A DNA stretch of 64,000 bases from Cryptomeria japonica (Eukaryota > Streptophyta > Pinopsida > Cupressales > Cupressaceae). Positions within the stretch are counted from its first letter, which is position 1. Each line of letters begins with the position of its first letter. The stretch lies in contig NC_081415.1 in the NCBI RefSeq assembly GCF_030272615.1, forward strand, positions 601,733,644 through 601,797,643, in the 5' to 3' direction. The notes under the pieces were generated by a model, which worked only from the letters and a program-made list of their open reading frames with translations, did not search any database and was not told the DNA's origin. The translations under genes were made by a program, and so were the position numbers. Positions 12,131 to 24,067 of this stretch are shown in pieces.

Positions 12131-13460
12131 TTTTTTTCTTAGTCATTCCACCTTTAAAGCAAAAACGAACCTATTAGATTTAGAAAGAAACTGAAGCTAC
12201 CTTTGATATAGTTCAAGAAATGGATAAAAGGAAAACTATTCTAGCAATGATATGAAATCAAAATAGTGGATAGGGGTTAGTTCACGTATGATGTTCCACC
12301 TTTTACATATGGTGGGCCCAAATATCTGCAATGTAATGTCATTAAGATTTTTATAAAAAATATCATTTCTTGCGAAAAAAACATGGGACCATTAGTCCAA
12401 AATGAGTGATTAGCAAGTAAATTATAATTAGACTATATATAATAATAATTTTAAAGTACCTGGAACCTTCTGTATCTTCAAGGGAATCAATTCTTCGTCA
12501 CTCACCACCAATGTGGCCTGCAACGTTCTCGTACTAGCAATACGGGAAGATCGAGGAAATGATGGTATGTTATCAGCAGTAGTCACCTCTGGCGCATCCT
12601 CATGTGCATCTCCTACCACAGTAAATGAATCCACTATCAAATGCCTCCAAGAAAGAACACTTCAAGGGTAATAAACACACAACGAAAGAGAGAGAAAAAA
12701 AGAGGGATCTACCACCAGTGGGTGGGTCAACACGAGCTGGTGCAACAGACGATGTCTGCATGCTATGTGTTGCCAACATTGCAGTCGACAATATAAAACA
12801 TTAAAAAAGCAAGTTCACATGTCTAAAGGAGTGGTTTTAATATATAGAACATGGTCATCACCTGAACTACCCACAATACCCTGATCATCGTCACCAGTAT
12901 GATGAGCCCTTATAAATTTCTGTAAAAACAACACATACATATTTTAGTTAATGACATAAAAGAGAAAAAAATATAAACCATTATTGAACTTTTGTTATGA
13001 TTAAAGCTTTCATTACTGCTTACTTGCAAGTTTTCCACTATCTGCAACAATAGTTGCACCCTCTTTGTTATCTCATTAGTCTGAGGGCTTATGGTTTCCA
13101 AATCAATAATCTCTTGGCTAATTTTTCTAATATTTGTTTGTACCAATTGTATAGGGTTTGCGCTAAGTCTGATGTTATCAGTGCATAACACTTTCAAGCG
13201 CCCCACATCCCTATGGAGGTGTTGAGGTACTGTAGGTTCCTTTCCCTTATCCCGAACATCCGTTTGTGACAAGAATATAATTAACACTATCAAAATTACT
13301 TCAAAACACTCAAGAAAAGTTCATAATGTAACAATTTTCTTCTATCTAATTTGTACAATTACAATGAGGTTTACCTACTCTGTAGAAGTGTCAGGACCTA
13401 CACCCCTATCTGTGCTATGTGGTGGATCCATGTGGCCCTGTGACAAAGAAAAAATATAAA
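12131..13460 (-). pseudogene. CACTA second gene, middle exons (coiled-coil-like, unassigned)
   Basis: Short minus-strand exons with plausible splice borders join the SET exon to the Ptta-like part. One near 13440-13380 contains TDRGVGPDTSTE. One at about 13265-13025 encodes a helical segment with repeated Leu/Ile (LVQTNIRKISQEIIDLE). One near 12915-12860 is acidic, one lies near 12780-12715, and one at about 12615-12460 reads SFPRSSRIASTRTLQATLVV. A small one near 12335-12250 reads GPTICKRWNIIREL. Apart from the last, none matches a family I know. Whether they form one gene with the SET exon is inferred from strand, spacing and splice-like borders. Confidence 0.45.
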
Positions 13461-13570
13461 AATGTTAGCGAAATGAAACCAATAGACTTAGCAAAAAAAC
13501 TTAATAATACAATGGTTTATTGGATTCATTAATTGGAAGTTGGCTTAAATGGTATATATATAGTATGTAC

Positions 13571-14306
13571 CACCCCCATGATAGTAACTTTGTTTGTATC
13601 TATACGATTCAAATTGTAATCGATTAGTAGCTCTTCCCCTACACTTATTGATTTTATCGCACATAGAAACACACAATTTCCCTCACGTGCCTCAAATATG
13701 CAATTGGGTTTCTTATTAGTTGACCCAGGTCATGTACTATTTATAAAACCTGCAATATTCCCTATTGCTTTTGGCCTTCCATCAATGTATACAGCCACTC
13801 ATTTACTTTGATCATTATCTTTTTGTTGTATATAATTGGCTGACAGTGCATACCTACACATACTTTTTTTATATCGAACAATCTGCATCCAATCATTATA
13901 ATTGTAACAAGGTCCAACAAACTCCATCAATTCAACAACTTTGTTGTAACAGACCTTTATGTTGTCCATGGAAAATAGGCCCAAACCATGTAATGATGAA
14001 GGTGCTATGTGATATATCCTCTCATTAACACAAAAATCAATATTTATTGGAGGAAGTTCCTTGGGTACACATTGTTTCAGTAGATGTTTGTACCTCAAGG
14101 GCACCTCAATGTCGCCTTTGATCTCATCATCATAAGAACATGACCCCCCTTGAGAAAGAAAAAATTCCATGCGTTTATTGAATTTTCTTCTAATCTTTTG
14201 ACCTCTAGTTGATCTCCCTATTTGAGATCTACTACATGTCTCACTTTCCTCTTCTATTCTTGCATTTCCCTCACTCGAGGAAGACACATCTGACAAATAC
14301 CTATTT
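13571..14306 (-). pseudogene. SET-domain (lysine methyltransferase-type) exon inside CACTA element
   Basis: A minus-strand exon opens after a splice-like AATAG/GT border and ends at a GT donor (13570-13569). After a Ser/Glu-rich and then basic N-terminus it carries SET motifs in order: SSLHGLGLFSMDNI (the G-x-G cofactor start), GNIAGFINST, then PNCIFE, then CAIKSISVGEELLIDYN (the GEEL..DY end motif). SET proteins transfer methyl groups from S-adenosylmethionine to lysines, often on histones. Two in-frame TGA codons, one before VAVYIDG and one after GFINST, fall where Trp is plausible, so this copy is inactive. The usual NHS Asn-His is replaced by Asn-Ser here. It sits between the TNP2-like and Ptta-like parts on the same strand, inside the CACTA ends. 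The SET call is strong; its role is unknown. Confidence 0.75.
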
Positions 14307-14639
14307 GGTGATACTTGTGCACCATCAAATGAGAGAGATATTTTGCAAATGAGGGTAATATTGATGAAGAATTCAACATAAAGTTGATGTTGTGATTAAA
14401 ATTTGAGTAAGTCCAATTGGGGCCTCAAGTGTTGATAACTGTATTAGATTTGCTGCTAATGTTGAGGTTTGAAAAACTAAGGAAGTTTGTTTTTCTTGTA
14501 ATTTTTAAAAAATTATTATTTCTATAAGGTGTATTGACTTATACCTGTCGATCCATGAGACTGTGCAGGATCCTTGTCAAAGGGGTTCAGGTTCCTGCAC
14601 CAACAATTGAGCATCATAAGCATTACATTTGTAATTTGA

Positions 14640-14930
14640 TAAACAATAAATACTGCAGTATCATAAGCATCATAAGCATCACATATGTATTATCATATAT
14701 GTAATTGAGCATCATAAGAATAACATATGTATCATCATAAACATGTAATCCATCACATACATATCATAAATCACCATCCATCACGTAGCTAATAAGTAGT
14801 CCACATTCCATAAATAAACACAAAGTTCAAAAAATGTCACATGTATCATCATAAGCATGTAATCCATCACATATGTATTTTAAATCACCATCTATCACAT
14901 AGCAAGAGGTGCATCATAAATTAATTAAGT
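14640..14930. repeat. Degenerate ATCATAAGCAT/ACATATGTAT repeats
   Basis: Short AT-rich words (CATCATAAGCAT, CACATATGTAT, GTAATCCATCACATA) recur irregularly. This is an intergenic or intronic stretch between the two CACTA genes. Confidence 0.7.
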
Positions 14931-15162
14931 AATGGCATTAGAATTCATAACATATGAATTATTTATGTAACCATATAAGTTAAATCAATTTCTATCAAGA
15001 TATCAATATTAAATAGATAATATAATAATCGCATCTCATACATTTCATTCATGTCATTGATCTTCTTCTTCATCCAACTCATCATCATGACCATCATGAT
15101 CATGATCATCATCATCGTCGTCATCGTCATCTTCGTCATTGTGTTCATCATCGTCATCATCA

Positions 15163-15257
15163 TCACCATCACCGTCACCATCACCATCACCATCACCATC
15201 ACCATCACCATCACCATCACCATCACCATCACCATCACCATCACCATCACCATCATC
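15163..15257. repeat. Hexanucleotide microsatellite (CACCAT)n
   Basis: About fifteen near-perfect CACCAT units. On the minus strand, in the TNP2 frame, it encodes a Gly-Asp repeat inside a very acidic C-terminal tail. The long ORFs in other frames here are by-products of the repeat. Confidence 0.95.
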
Positions 15258-18200
15258 ATCAGCATCAACAGCATCATCATCATCAGCTTCTTCTTCATGT
15301 ACATTTCCGTCAGGAACATCATCGACTAAATGTCGATTGTGATCATCATCTATATCATCTTCTACTTCTTCGGTATCTTCTTCTTCCATCACATTATACA
15401 TTATCGGCCTTCCTCTTGGATCATGTCTAACAACAAATGACCAACCCAGTTTATGTGGAACCTCAGAGTAAAATACCTACTCACATTGACTTGGAAGAAC
15501 ATAGGGCTCATCCCCAACTCATTCAAATGACCTTGTATTAACCATTATAAATCCATTATCATGTTCGATAATAGTTCTATCATTTTATTCAGTCGTAGCC
15601 TATACCATTTGATGACGAACAAAACTAATTTGAAGGAATTAAAGTCACACTAAAGTATATCATCCAAAATGCCATAGTATCAATTTTGAGACTCTTGAGG
15701 ATGTATGTCATTTCTAGATGAAATATTGGTCACCTCAAAGACTACAGTTATCCCAGAATCACAAGTTTTCTTCATGTCATCCAACTGTTTGATGCAAAAT
15801 TTATGACCATTGCAACACATAGCCTTGTGGTGTTTGACCTGCAATATGTCTAACATATTAAAATTATTGCATCATGAGTTGATAAACATACAGGTGATTA
15901 ATAAAATTATACGTACATGTTGATCTCTTAAACCATATGCTAAATCAATTTCCCTTTGTGTAACATTGGAATCTCCATTACGATGAGCTTCTTTAACCAA
16001 TGAAGCGACACCATCCCATGTTAATGTGTGACCAAAATGTTGACATCGTTCAATCCACACTGTCATCCAATCAAGATTGTTTGCAATATACAAATGTAGC
16101 ACATCCCACTCCCAACCAACTATACAAATAATTAATAGACGACTTACAACTAGTTTATTTAGAAGATGAAGAATTAATTTACTACAATAACATCTTATAA
16201 TTACCTCTCACTTTCTTCAATCTACCTTTCCCCATCAAGTGCTCCCCTTTGAATTTATTAATGGGGTTGGGATCCCAAATGCGATCTACGTGGATTTTTG
16301 CTGCAAATTTAGGAAGATATTCAGTAATGTACAACATAGTTTGGTATACCATATATCCCTCCACCATAGAACCCTTAGGATGTGCTCTTTGTCGAATCAA
16401 AGCCTTCAAAATTTTTAAGTGCCTCTCAACCATACACATTGACCTAGTGTGTACAGGTCCAGACAATCCAATCTCCTCAACTTGGTGTATGAGGTAGTGT
16501 TCTTGTGCATTTAAAAAAGTTGAAGGTAGACACTTTTTCATTTGACACATTAGATGAGGGATTTTTCTCTTCCAATATTTTCTATCTTCCTTGTGGATTT
16601 CTTTAGATGACAACCACCTAAAAGAGATTGAAGACACAAAAATATATAAATAAGACTTTACAAAATAATATACAATATATTGCATAGCAAGTAAAACAAA
16701 TGACAAATATAATATCTATACAACAAATTGAACAAACATCACTACTTACCTCATGTATTTTCCAAGATCATATATGACTTGCTTGATATTATTGTCAAAG
16801 TGGTCTGGGAGAGATAGAGGTAGAACGTACTGCAACAATTATAAAATGATCTTTTCATTGTTTTCTAACATAATACATTAAAAAGTACATGCGCAGTATA
16901 CAAATATATAGTAAATACATAAGAATGTGAATTACCTTAATGAAGGTATGCCAATCATGCGTTTTCATCCCTGGCCCAAATTCACTCTTCTTTGATATGG
17001 AATTATTTATGTTCGCAGCAAATCTTGTGGGAAATTAAATTTTTCGTATGACTTCTTTTATAAAATTGCTTTGCTGCTCCGTTAATAACCAAGGAAGGGC
17101 ACTTATATTAATTTGATCTCCATTGCTATTTGATTGAATGACATTTTTCATTGCATGACTGGATTCCACAATGTCACTACAAATTTTGACAATTTTTTCT
17201 TTGTCACGCCTTCCATCCAATATTTTTCATAATGTCTCTGTTATATTCTTTCCAATATGCATTGTATCAAACAAATGCACAATTTGTAGCTACTCATAGT
17301 AAGGCAACCTACTGAATTCTCTAGGATAACTTTTTAGTCCCTTTGGAAGGTGGTCATCCATGCCTTGACGACCTTTAGTATCATCAATTACATCATCAGT
17401 AAACAAAACATGATAGAAAAAATCAAATTCCAAACATAAACCATTAGATGGAATGACATTACCTTGACAATTAATTCTATTATATTCCAACTTCCATAAG
17501 TGAGGAGTCATTCTTCCTGACTTTGATGTAGTCTCTTCTCTCCCATTGAAAAGATGTTTTTCAGTATTTCAGTACTTATGATTTTTGTGAAGGAAGTGCC
17601 TATACTCATCAAACACCTACTTTCCTAAACTTTTTGAATGAAAGGATTTCATCTTTGGACCACAAACTAGACATGCAAATTTTCCCTTTGTTTGAAGACC
17701 TACAAGATAATGTATAATTCTATTAAATCTGTTAATTTTTATAATTATAATTATCATGCGCAACTTGAACACTATAACGTACCACAAAAATATGTTAGCC
17801 CTGGGGCATCATGTATTGTCCATACAAGAATTGCATGGAATTGAAATTGTCTTTGTCCTATTGGTCTAGAGATGTCATACATGGTCACACCATTCCATAA
17901 TTCCAGCAACTCATCGATAAGAGGCTCAATATATACATTCATATCTTTAACTTGGTACTTGCCTAGTGGAATGAACAAAAACATTACATAATTATTATGA
18001 CCATTTTACTGCAATATTTATAATTAAATGTAGATGACTATTAAATGATAAAATACCTGGAACAATCATTGCCAACATTATGTGCTCCCTCTTTATTGAC
18101 ATCCATGGAGGAATATTATTGTCGATAACAAAAATAGGCCACACCAAGTAAACAGATCTCAACTCTCAAAATGGATTGACACCGTCCACTACCAATGAAA

Positions 18201-18281
18201 GCCTGAGATTACGAGGTTCTTCTTTAAAGTGTGGCCACTTTTCCTCTATGTCCATAAATGCTGAACCATCCGTAGGCATTT

Positions 18282-19160
18282 TGTTGGCTTATGGACACTC
18301 CAATGAGACATTGTGTGTGATTGAAGGTTTTGTCATTGATGGCAACCTTGCAATCCTATGGCACCGGCAAGACATTATACTGGCAAAGCATTACATAGGC
18401 AACCTTGCAATCCTATGGCACCGGAAAGACATTATACTAGCAAAGCATTACTCAAACAAGATAGTGCACCGGCATCAACAAGATCACTCTACACTGGCAC
18501 CGGCACAGAAGATGTACACCAGCACAGAAAAGAACATGTATACTGACACAGAGGCCGATAGGATTTTTGATATGTAATATTTTGTTGATTATTGTAAGTT
18601 GACTTGGCAAATTGTAAAATGACTCTTGTATATAAAAGAGATCATTGTAGACATTTGTAGGATATGGATATGAAGCTTAAAGAAAATTGTAAGGCAGACC
18701 TAATGTGCGAATTGTAGGTCAAGGGTATATGTAAAGAACAGAGCAAGAATCGGTATTGAATCTAGCATTGAAGATGGTATTGTAAAGTAGTACAGATCAT
18801 TGGATTTGCATAATCCTCATTGTAAGTCAGTGTGACTTCTTATTGAGCAGTGTGCTCTAGGTAGTTGGCCTTCCTGCATGTGCAGGCCCCCATTGTAAGT
18901 AATATTTTCTTATTGGCTAGTAAGTGATTATTTTGGGTCACAAATCCCACTGAGGTTTTTCCCACACCGGGTTTCCTCGTTAAACATCTTGTGTTATGGT
19001 GTTCTTTTCATGTGGATGTTTTTGATTCTATTATTTACTTTAATTCTTGCATACCGGTATACTGTTACTTTATGTTCTGCATATTCAGTTTTAAGAAAAT
19101 CTCATTACCGGTCAGATATTGATTCACCCTCGCCTCTCAGTATCTATGGGAACCCTAACA
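18282..19160 (+). repeat. 5' LTR of element A (879 bp)
   Basis: Matches 24068-24947. It contains a 57-bp tandem duplication (18341-18397 and 18398-18452, GGCAACCTTGCAATCCTATG), many ACCGGC/ACCGGT words and a TATA box at 18628-18638 (GTATATAAAAG). Many differences between the LTRs are CCGG to CTGG or CCAG. Confidence 0.93.
18628..18638 (+). promoter_or_regulatory. LTR TATA box, element A
   Basis: GTATATAAAAG in the 5' LTR, conserved in the 3' LTR at about 24414. It fits the U3 promoter of the element. The start of transcription was not determined. Confidence 0.65.
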
Positions 19161-19161
19161 A

Positions 19162-19175
19162 TTAGTATTAGAGCC
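19162..19175 (+). promoter_or_regulatory. Primer-binding site, element A
   Basis: TTAGTATTAGAGCC starts one base after the LTR. It is a slightly mutated version of the initiator-Met site; element B keeps TGGTATTAGAGCC at the same place. Confidence 0.8.
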
Positions 19176-19231
19176 TGGTCCTCTATTTTCAGAAACCTAA
19201 CAGCTTGAGGAAGATCTTGACACCAGTAAAG

Positions 19232-20269
19232 ATGGAAAATCTGATGAAGCAACTTGAAGGAGCTCTTACTGACTATGATGCAGAGAAGTTGAAAATTATC
19301 AAATTAGAAGATGATTTAAAAGCAACTCAGGACATTATTCAGGCACTTCAAGAAAATCTTACTGTTACAAGAAATAAGAGAAGAGAAATTTGTGAAAAAT
19401 TGCAAAATGAGAATGATGAAAAGGAATCACTAAATGATATGATAAGCAAATTGAAACAAGAGATCATGACAACAAAAAATGAAATGCAGGATATGACTAT
19501 GAGATTTTGCAAAGAGATTGAGGACAGAAAGAAGAATGAAGAAGAATTGACCAGAAGAATAAGTGATGCAGCAAATGAGAACACAAGACTTAGCTATGAA
19601 AATGACATGTTGAAGACAGATCTGATGCATACTCAGAATGACTCGAATGAACTAATGAGACAAAAAGAAATCTTGGAAAGGGAATTGGAAACTACAAATC
19701 AACACAAAGAAAAATTCAAGAAAAGCTCAGAAGAACTTGGTACCTTATTAAAGAATCAAAAACCCAAAGGTGATACTTTTGGAATTGGATTTCAAGTTGG
19801 AGAAAGCTCCAGTACTGCAAATACTCAGGATCACAACAAACCGGTAAGACCTTCTAATACTTACAAATTCAATGGAAAATGCTTTAACTGCAATAAATAT
19901 GGTCATAGGGCAAATGAATGTAGATCTAGGAATTATCAAAATATCAATCCTCCCATCGGTCAATGCTCCAAATGCAACAAAATTGGTCATAACTCTGAAA
20001 ATTGCAGAATGAATGTAAGATGTTATGTTTGTGGAAGATTTGGTCCTTTATCAAATAAATGTAGAACACAAACCGGCATGGGTTATGGGAAAGCTATTCT
20101 AAAAAATAATGTAACTTGTTATGCATGTAACAAGATTGGTCATATTGCTAAATTTTGTAGAAGTAAAGGTACACCAGTAGATAATAGAAGTACTAGCTTA
20201 AAAGGTAAAGAAAAGGTTGAAGAGGTTAAGCAAGAATTTTCAAAGCAATGGATTAGAAAGGTGATCTAA
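19232..20269 (+). CDS. Element A ORF1: coiled-coil, four-zinc-knuckle gag-like protein
   Basis: An intact 345-codon frame from the ATG at 19232. Residues about 1-165 are a long heptad-rich coiled coil (EKLKIIKLEDDLKATQ and similar). A linker with GIGFQVGESSS follows. There are then four CCHC knuckles at about residues 217, 244, 263 and 295: CFNCNKYGHRANEC, CSKCNKIGHNSENC, CYVCGRFGPLSNKC (His replaced by Pro) and CYACNKIGHIAKFC. The tail is basic. CCHC knuckles of this kind bind RNA or single-stranded DNA in nucleocapsids. The position after the primer site argues for a gag role. Typical Copia gags have one knuckle, so four with a coiled coil is unusual. It shares TYKFNGKCFNCNK with element B. 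This is the only long retroelement ORF here without a break. Confidence 0.8.
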   Translation: MENLMKQLEGALTDYDAEKLKIIKLEDDLKATQDIIQALQENLTVTRNKRREICEKLQNENDEKESLNDMISKLKQEIMTTKNEMQDMTMRFCKEIEDRKKNEEELTRRISDAANENTRLSYENDMLKTDLMHTQNDSNELMRQKEILERELETTNQHKEKFKKSSEELGTLLKNQKPKGDTFGIGFQVGESSSTANTQDHNKPVRPSNTYKFNGKCFNCNKYGHRANECRSRNYQNINPPIGQCSKCNKIGHNSENCRMNVRCYVCGRFGPLSNKCRTQTGMGYGKAILKNNVTCYACNKIGHIAKFCRSKGTPVDNRSTSLKGKEKVEEVKQEFSKQWIRKVI

Positions 20270-20679
20270 ATATTGGGGATACTCCTCCACCGGTTGAACC
20301 AACAAATGCTCCACCGGTAGGACAATATGATGCTCAACCAACAGGATAAAGCAATGCTCCACCGACAGGATGTTCTTCATCAAATTGAAGAAAATTATCT
20401 TGAGGGTTTGGCAATCTAATGACACATGTGCTATTATGCCCTCGGTTAGAGAAAAGAAGTTGAAAATCATTCATTACCGGCAAATAAAGTTAAGCTAATA
20501 CATTACCGGCAAGCAATTAATGTGGTAGGTAGCGGAAAAGACTTTATAAAATAAGGTTTTTGGCCCCATTTCATTTCACCATGAATTCAAACTTTCAAAG
20601 AGCGCGAAGATTTCCGAGCAAAGAAGCAAAGCACTTCAGCAATCAATCCATCCAAAGGCAGAAAAAGGTATTTATCATC

Positions 20680-23600
20680 ATGGCATCCTCCTCTGCACCT
20701 GAATTCAGTGCAAACCCTATAGTAGTTGAGGTTATAAAATGACCTATGCCCATGTTTCAGCTAGTTCCTAAGGTAGCTAAGAAAGATGACAACACAGGTT
20801 CTTTTTCAAAAATTCCAAAAGGTGTTGTTTATGCAGAAGACCCTAGAATGTATATTCATTGCAAAATAGAGGAATTAGGTGATGAAGAAATCAAAAACAT
20901 GTATAAGTCTGTTATATGTGACAACTCCGGGAATGTGAAACCTGAACATAAAATTGTTGAAACCCTGGGATTCACTGAAATCCTCTGCATTCCTGAATTT
21001 CCCAAGGAAGTGGTTAGGATAGTTTTGAGCAGGGTACATGGTTCATTCTTTTGGCTTGACTCAGTGCATAAAATTACAAAGGAAGTTGTGAAAGTAGTAA
21101 TAGGGTTACCTTCCACCTATAATAGACCTGACAAAACCAAGAAGGTCTCCAATGACTTAGTAACAAACTTAACTGGTGCAACATCTGACAAGAGATCATT
21201 GAGGGTTAATGATGTGACTGATACAAATGTTAGATTTGTTAGCATGATTCTAGGTTACAAAGCAACTCATGCTAATAGGCTTAACTTAGTTTCCAGTTTA
21301 TGCATAAAGAGTGCTTATGACATGGTTAAGGACAATGTAAAAATTGATATCTGTGAATGGTTAAAGGATGAGTTAATTGACAATTTAGCAAAAATCAAGA
21401 AGGATAAGAAAGGAACCTTTAGATTTGGAAATTTACTTGTATGCTTAATGCTACATATAACCAAACAGGCTCCCGGTATAGGAAACAAGGATTCTAGATT
21501 TGACATACTGGTAGGAAAACAATTATCTGACTTATTCAACAACATGGGTGAAAAAAGAGAAAAGAATATCAATGAGTATTTTCAAGCACTAAAAGTCAGA
21601 ATGAATAAAAGAATCAGACTATCACAAGAAATTGTCAACAAATACAAGGATGATATATGTTTTGTAATAAAAAAGGATGAGATTTGGATGGAAGCAGTCA
21701 TCCCAAGGACAGTCTGGGTAACAGAGATGGGGTATGAAACAGATGACCACATAGTGGAAACTTATGCCAAAGCACTTTTGGAAGCCCCTAATGAACTAAA
21801 GGAAGAAGTATTTGGTAGTGCTGAGACCATCTAAAGTCAAATTCAACCTAAAAAGAGAGTGAAAAAGTTTGAGGCATAGACAAGCAAAAGCCATAAAGGA
21901 AGATGTATTAAAGAAAACCAACATAACAGAAGATGAGTTGGCAGCCCAACAACCTGAAACTCATCTATCACTGGTAGACACTTCCTTAGAAGGAGATATG
22001 CCAGCAACTTTCAAAAGAGTTGTTAGGAAAAGAGACCCCTCACCGGTAACCACTCCTTCACCTAGAAGGACAAGATAGAAGCAACAAGTCATGAGATCTC
22101 TAGTCAAGAAGGTCACACCTAAGAAGAAGCTGACCCCCAAAAAGAAGAAGACGACAAACACTGACTTGGCCCCTCTTGACATATTACTGAATGAGATCAC
22201 AGAGGAAGGTAAACTCAAAAACATAGGGAAAATCTATGACACCCTATCAGATGATGAGAATGGACAAGTTGAAGAGAGTGTCATATTACACATGGACATG
22301 TATAAAAAGTTTTTGTTGCAAGTCTTAAATGAAATTCTTGATGAACTATATAAAAGACTTGAGGCCAGAAGGCAAGGAATAATTGAGTTGGATAAGAAAA
22401 TAAAAATAGAAAAATTACTTGCAGTATACCCGGTCAAATCACCTAAGGAAATTGATGATCTGATAGCTCAGGCCAACTAGATAGTTTTTTCCACTGCACA
22501 CCGGCAAATTTCACTAATGGAAGGTAGAGTTACAGAAGTTTCAAAGGAAATAGAAAATGGTTGGGATACATTCTTGGTTGAAAAAGAAAAACAAGAAGAA
22601 TATAGGAATCCCAAGCCCATTCTGGTATATTAGAAGGACAAGGATAAAGGGAAAGGTAAAGTTGGTGGACCACCAAGTATCAAGATTAGAGACAACTTAC
22701 CCCCACCTCCTTTAAATACTCCACCGGTAAAAACAACAACTGCAGAAGATCAACCAGTAGCTGAGAGCATGGATACAGAGGATAATAATCCTAATCCTGA
22801 AGTCCTATATACTGTGAATGTTGATACTCAGAAAATCAACATAGTGGTAGATAAGGATATAACAGATAAATCAGGAAACAAAGAGCAACCGCCAATAGGA
22901 AACAAAGATCAAACGACAACAAATTCAGAGAAAAAGATGGAATCTGGAACACAAACAGAGAAACCAACAGAGCTAAAAGCTCTAGAACAGATGCCACCGA
23001 TAAAAAATGATGCAGGAAAACTAGTGCTTAAAGAGATGGAGACACAAACAGACCTACCAGAGGTCAATACTAGCATGGTCACTTCCACCGACACTCAGTT
23101 TGTTGGGTCACCATCAAATGTAACAGAGGTATTGCTTGAATCTATCAAGAAAATAATTTATTATAGCTCACAAGCTTATAAAGTGATAGATGATTCAATT
23201 CCATTTTTTAAATCAATAGCTCCTAATTGTAATATAGACAATAAAGATTCTTTAGGCCAGTTGGATACACTTTGTAAATATATTTCTGGAAATTTTGAGC
23301 AAACAAAGGTAGAAACTGTAAAGGAAAGTGTAGAAAAAGAGAAACAAAAATTCTTTGAGGAAGGAATAAAGAAGTGTAACAGGGAATTTGACACACTTCT
23401 ACCAGAACTGTGCAATTTATTGAAAGAATACAAAACTCTGTACAAAGACACCTGTAAGATAAACTTTTTGACAATAGATGTAGACAAAAAGATGAGCAAG
23501 GTATAGGAAGAGATCAATAAACTTGCAGATAATTTTGTTAACTCACCTGATACATTATCAGCTTTTGAGGAAAAGATAACAAATTTTGAGGAAGAATTGC

Positions 23601-23848
23601 TCAAATTAGAAAGAGAGAAAGAGAAAATAATAAACAAGGCAAAATTCTTGAGATCTAAACTAAGTCCAAGATTGGACTATTTAGCATCTTTGCGGAAGGA
23701 AATCTCAGAGGCACTAACATAGGGAAGCAAAACACTGGCAGAGCACTTGCAGCATCTTACCAATACAGTATACAGAACTGAGACAACAATAAAAGACAAC
23801 AAGAAGTTTATGGATGGTATAAACTTAATTTTGGGAGATATTCTTTAG
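20680..23848 (+). pseudogene. Element A ORF2: conserved retroelement accessory protein, decayed
   Basis: The likely start is the ATG at 20680 (MASSSAPEFSAN), matching the MASASHTSSSA start in element B. The frame runs to 21831 with one TGA (20740), ends at TAA (21832), shifts by one base near 21840-21870, and continues to about 23848 with TAG stops at 22076, 22478, 22631, 23504 and 23720. It is about 1050 codons in total. The N-terminal half has EVVRIVLSRVHGSFFWLDS and VVKVVIGLPSTY. These resemble the 'putative plant transposon protein' type of sequence common in plant repeats, judged from memory of the family. The C-terminal half is Lys/Glu/Thr-rich and coiled. I saw no catalytic motif of a polymerase, integrase or protease. 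It is homologous in layout to 57113-59700. Confidence 0.7.
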
Positions 23849-24056
23849 ATAATAACCACCCAACTACAAGGTTGAGGTTATGGATTGGTACAACTACAAA
23901 ATCTACTAACCTTTGTCATTGATGCCAAAGGGGGAGTAGTAGGATGAGAAAATTCAAAGCACAGGGATCACATGCTCAGGGGGAGCTCTCACATTTTTGG
24001 TCTACACATTTTTGGATATCTTTTTGAAATTTCTCATGAGTGTTGCCATCAATGCC

Positions 24057-24066
24057 AAGGGGGAGA
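24057..24066 (+). promoter_or_regulatory. Polypurine tract, element A
   Basis: AAGGGGGAGA one base before the 3' LTR, within the phrase ATGCCAAGGGGGAGATTGTT shared (as CCAAAGGGGG) with element B. Confidence 0.85.
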
Positions 24067-24067
24067 T

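Noticed and set aside
14963-15401. Long overlapping ORFs in several frames (Met-Val, Ser-Pro and Thr-Ile repeats)
   Set aside because: All are translations of the same CACCAT microsatellite. Only the minus-strand Asp/Gly frame continues the TNP2 gene.
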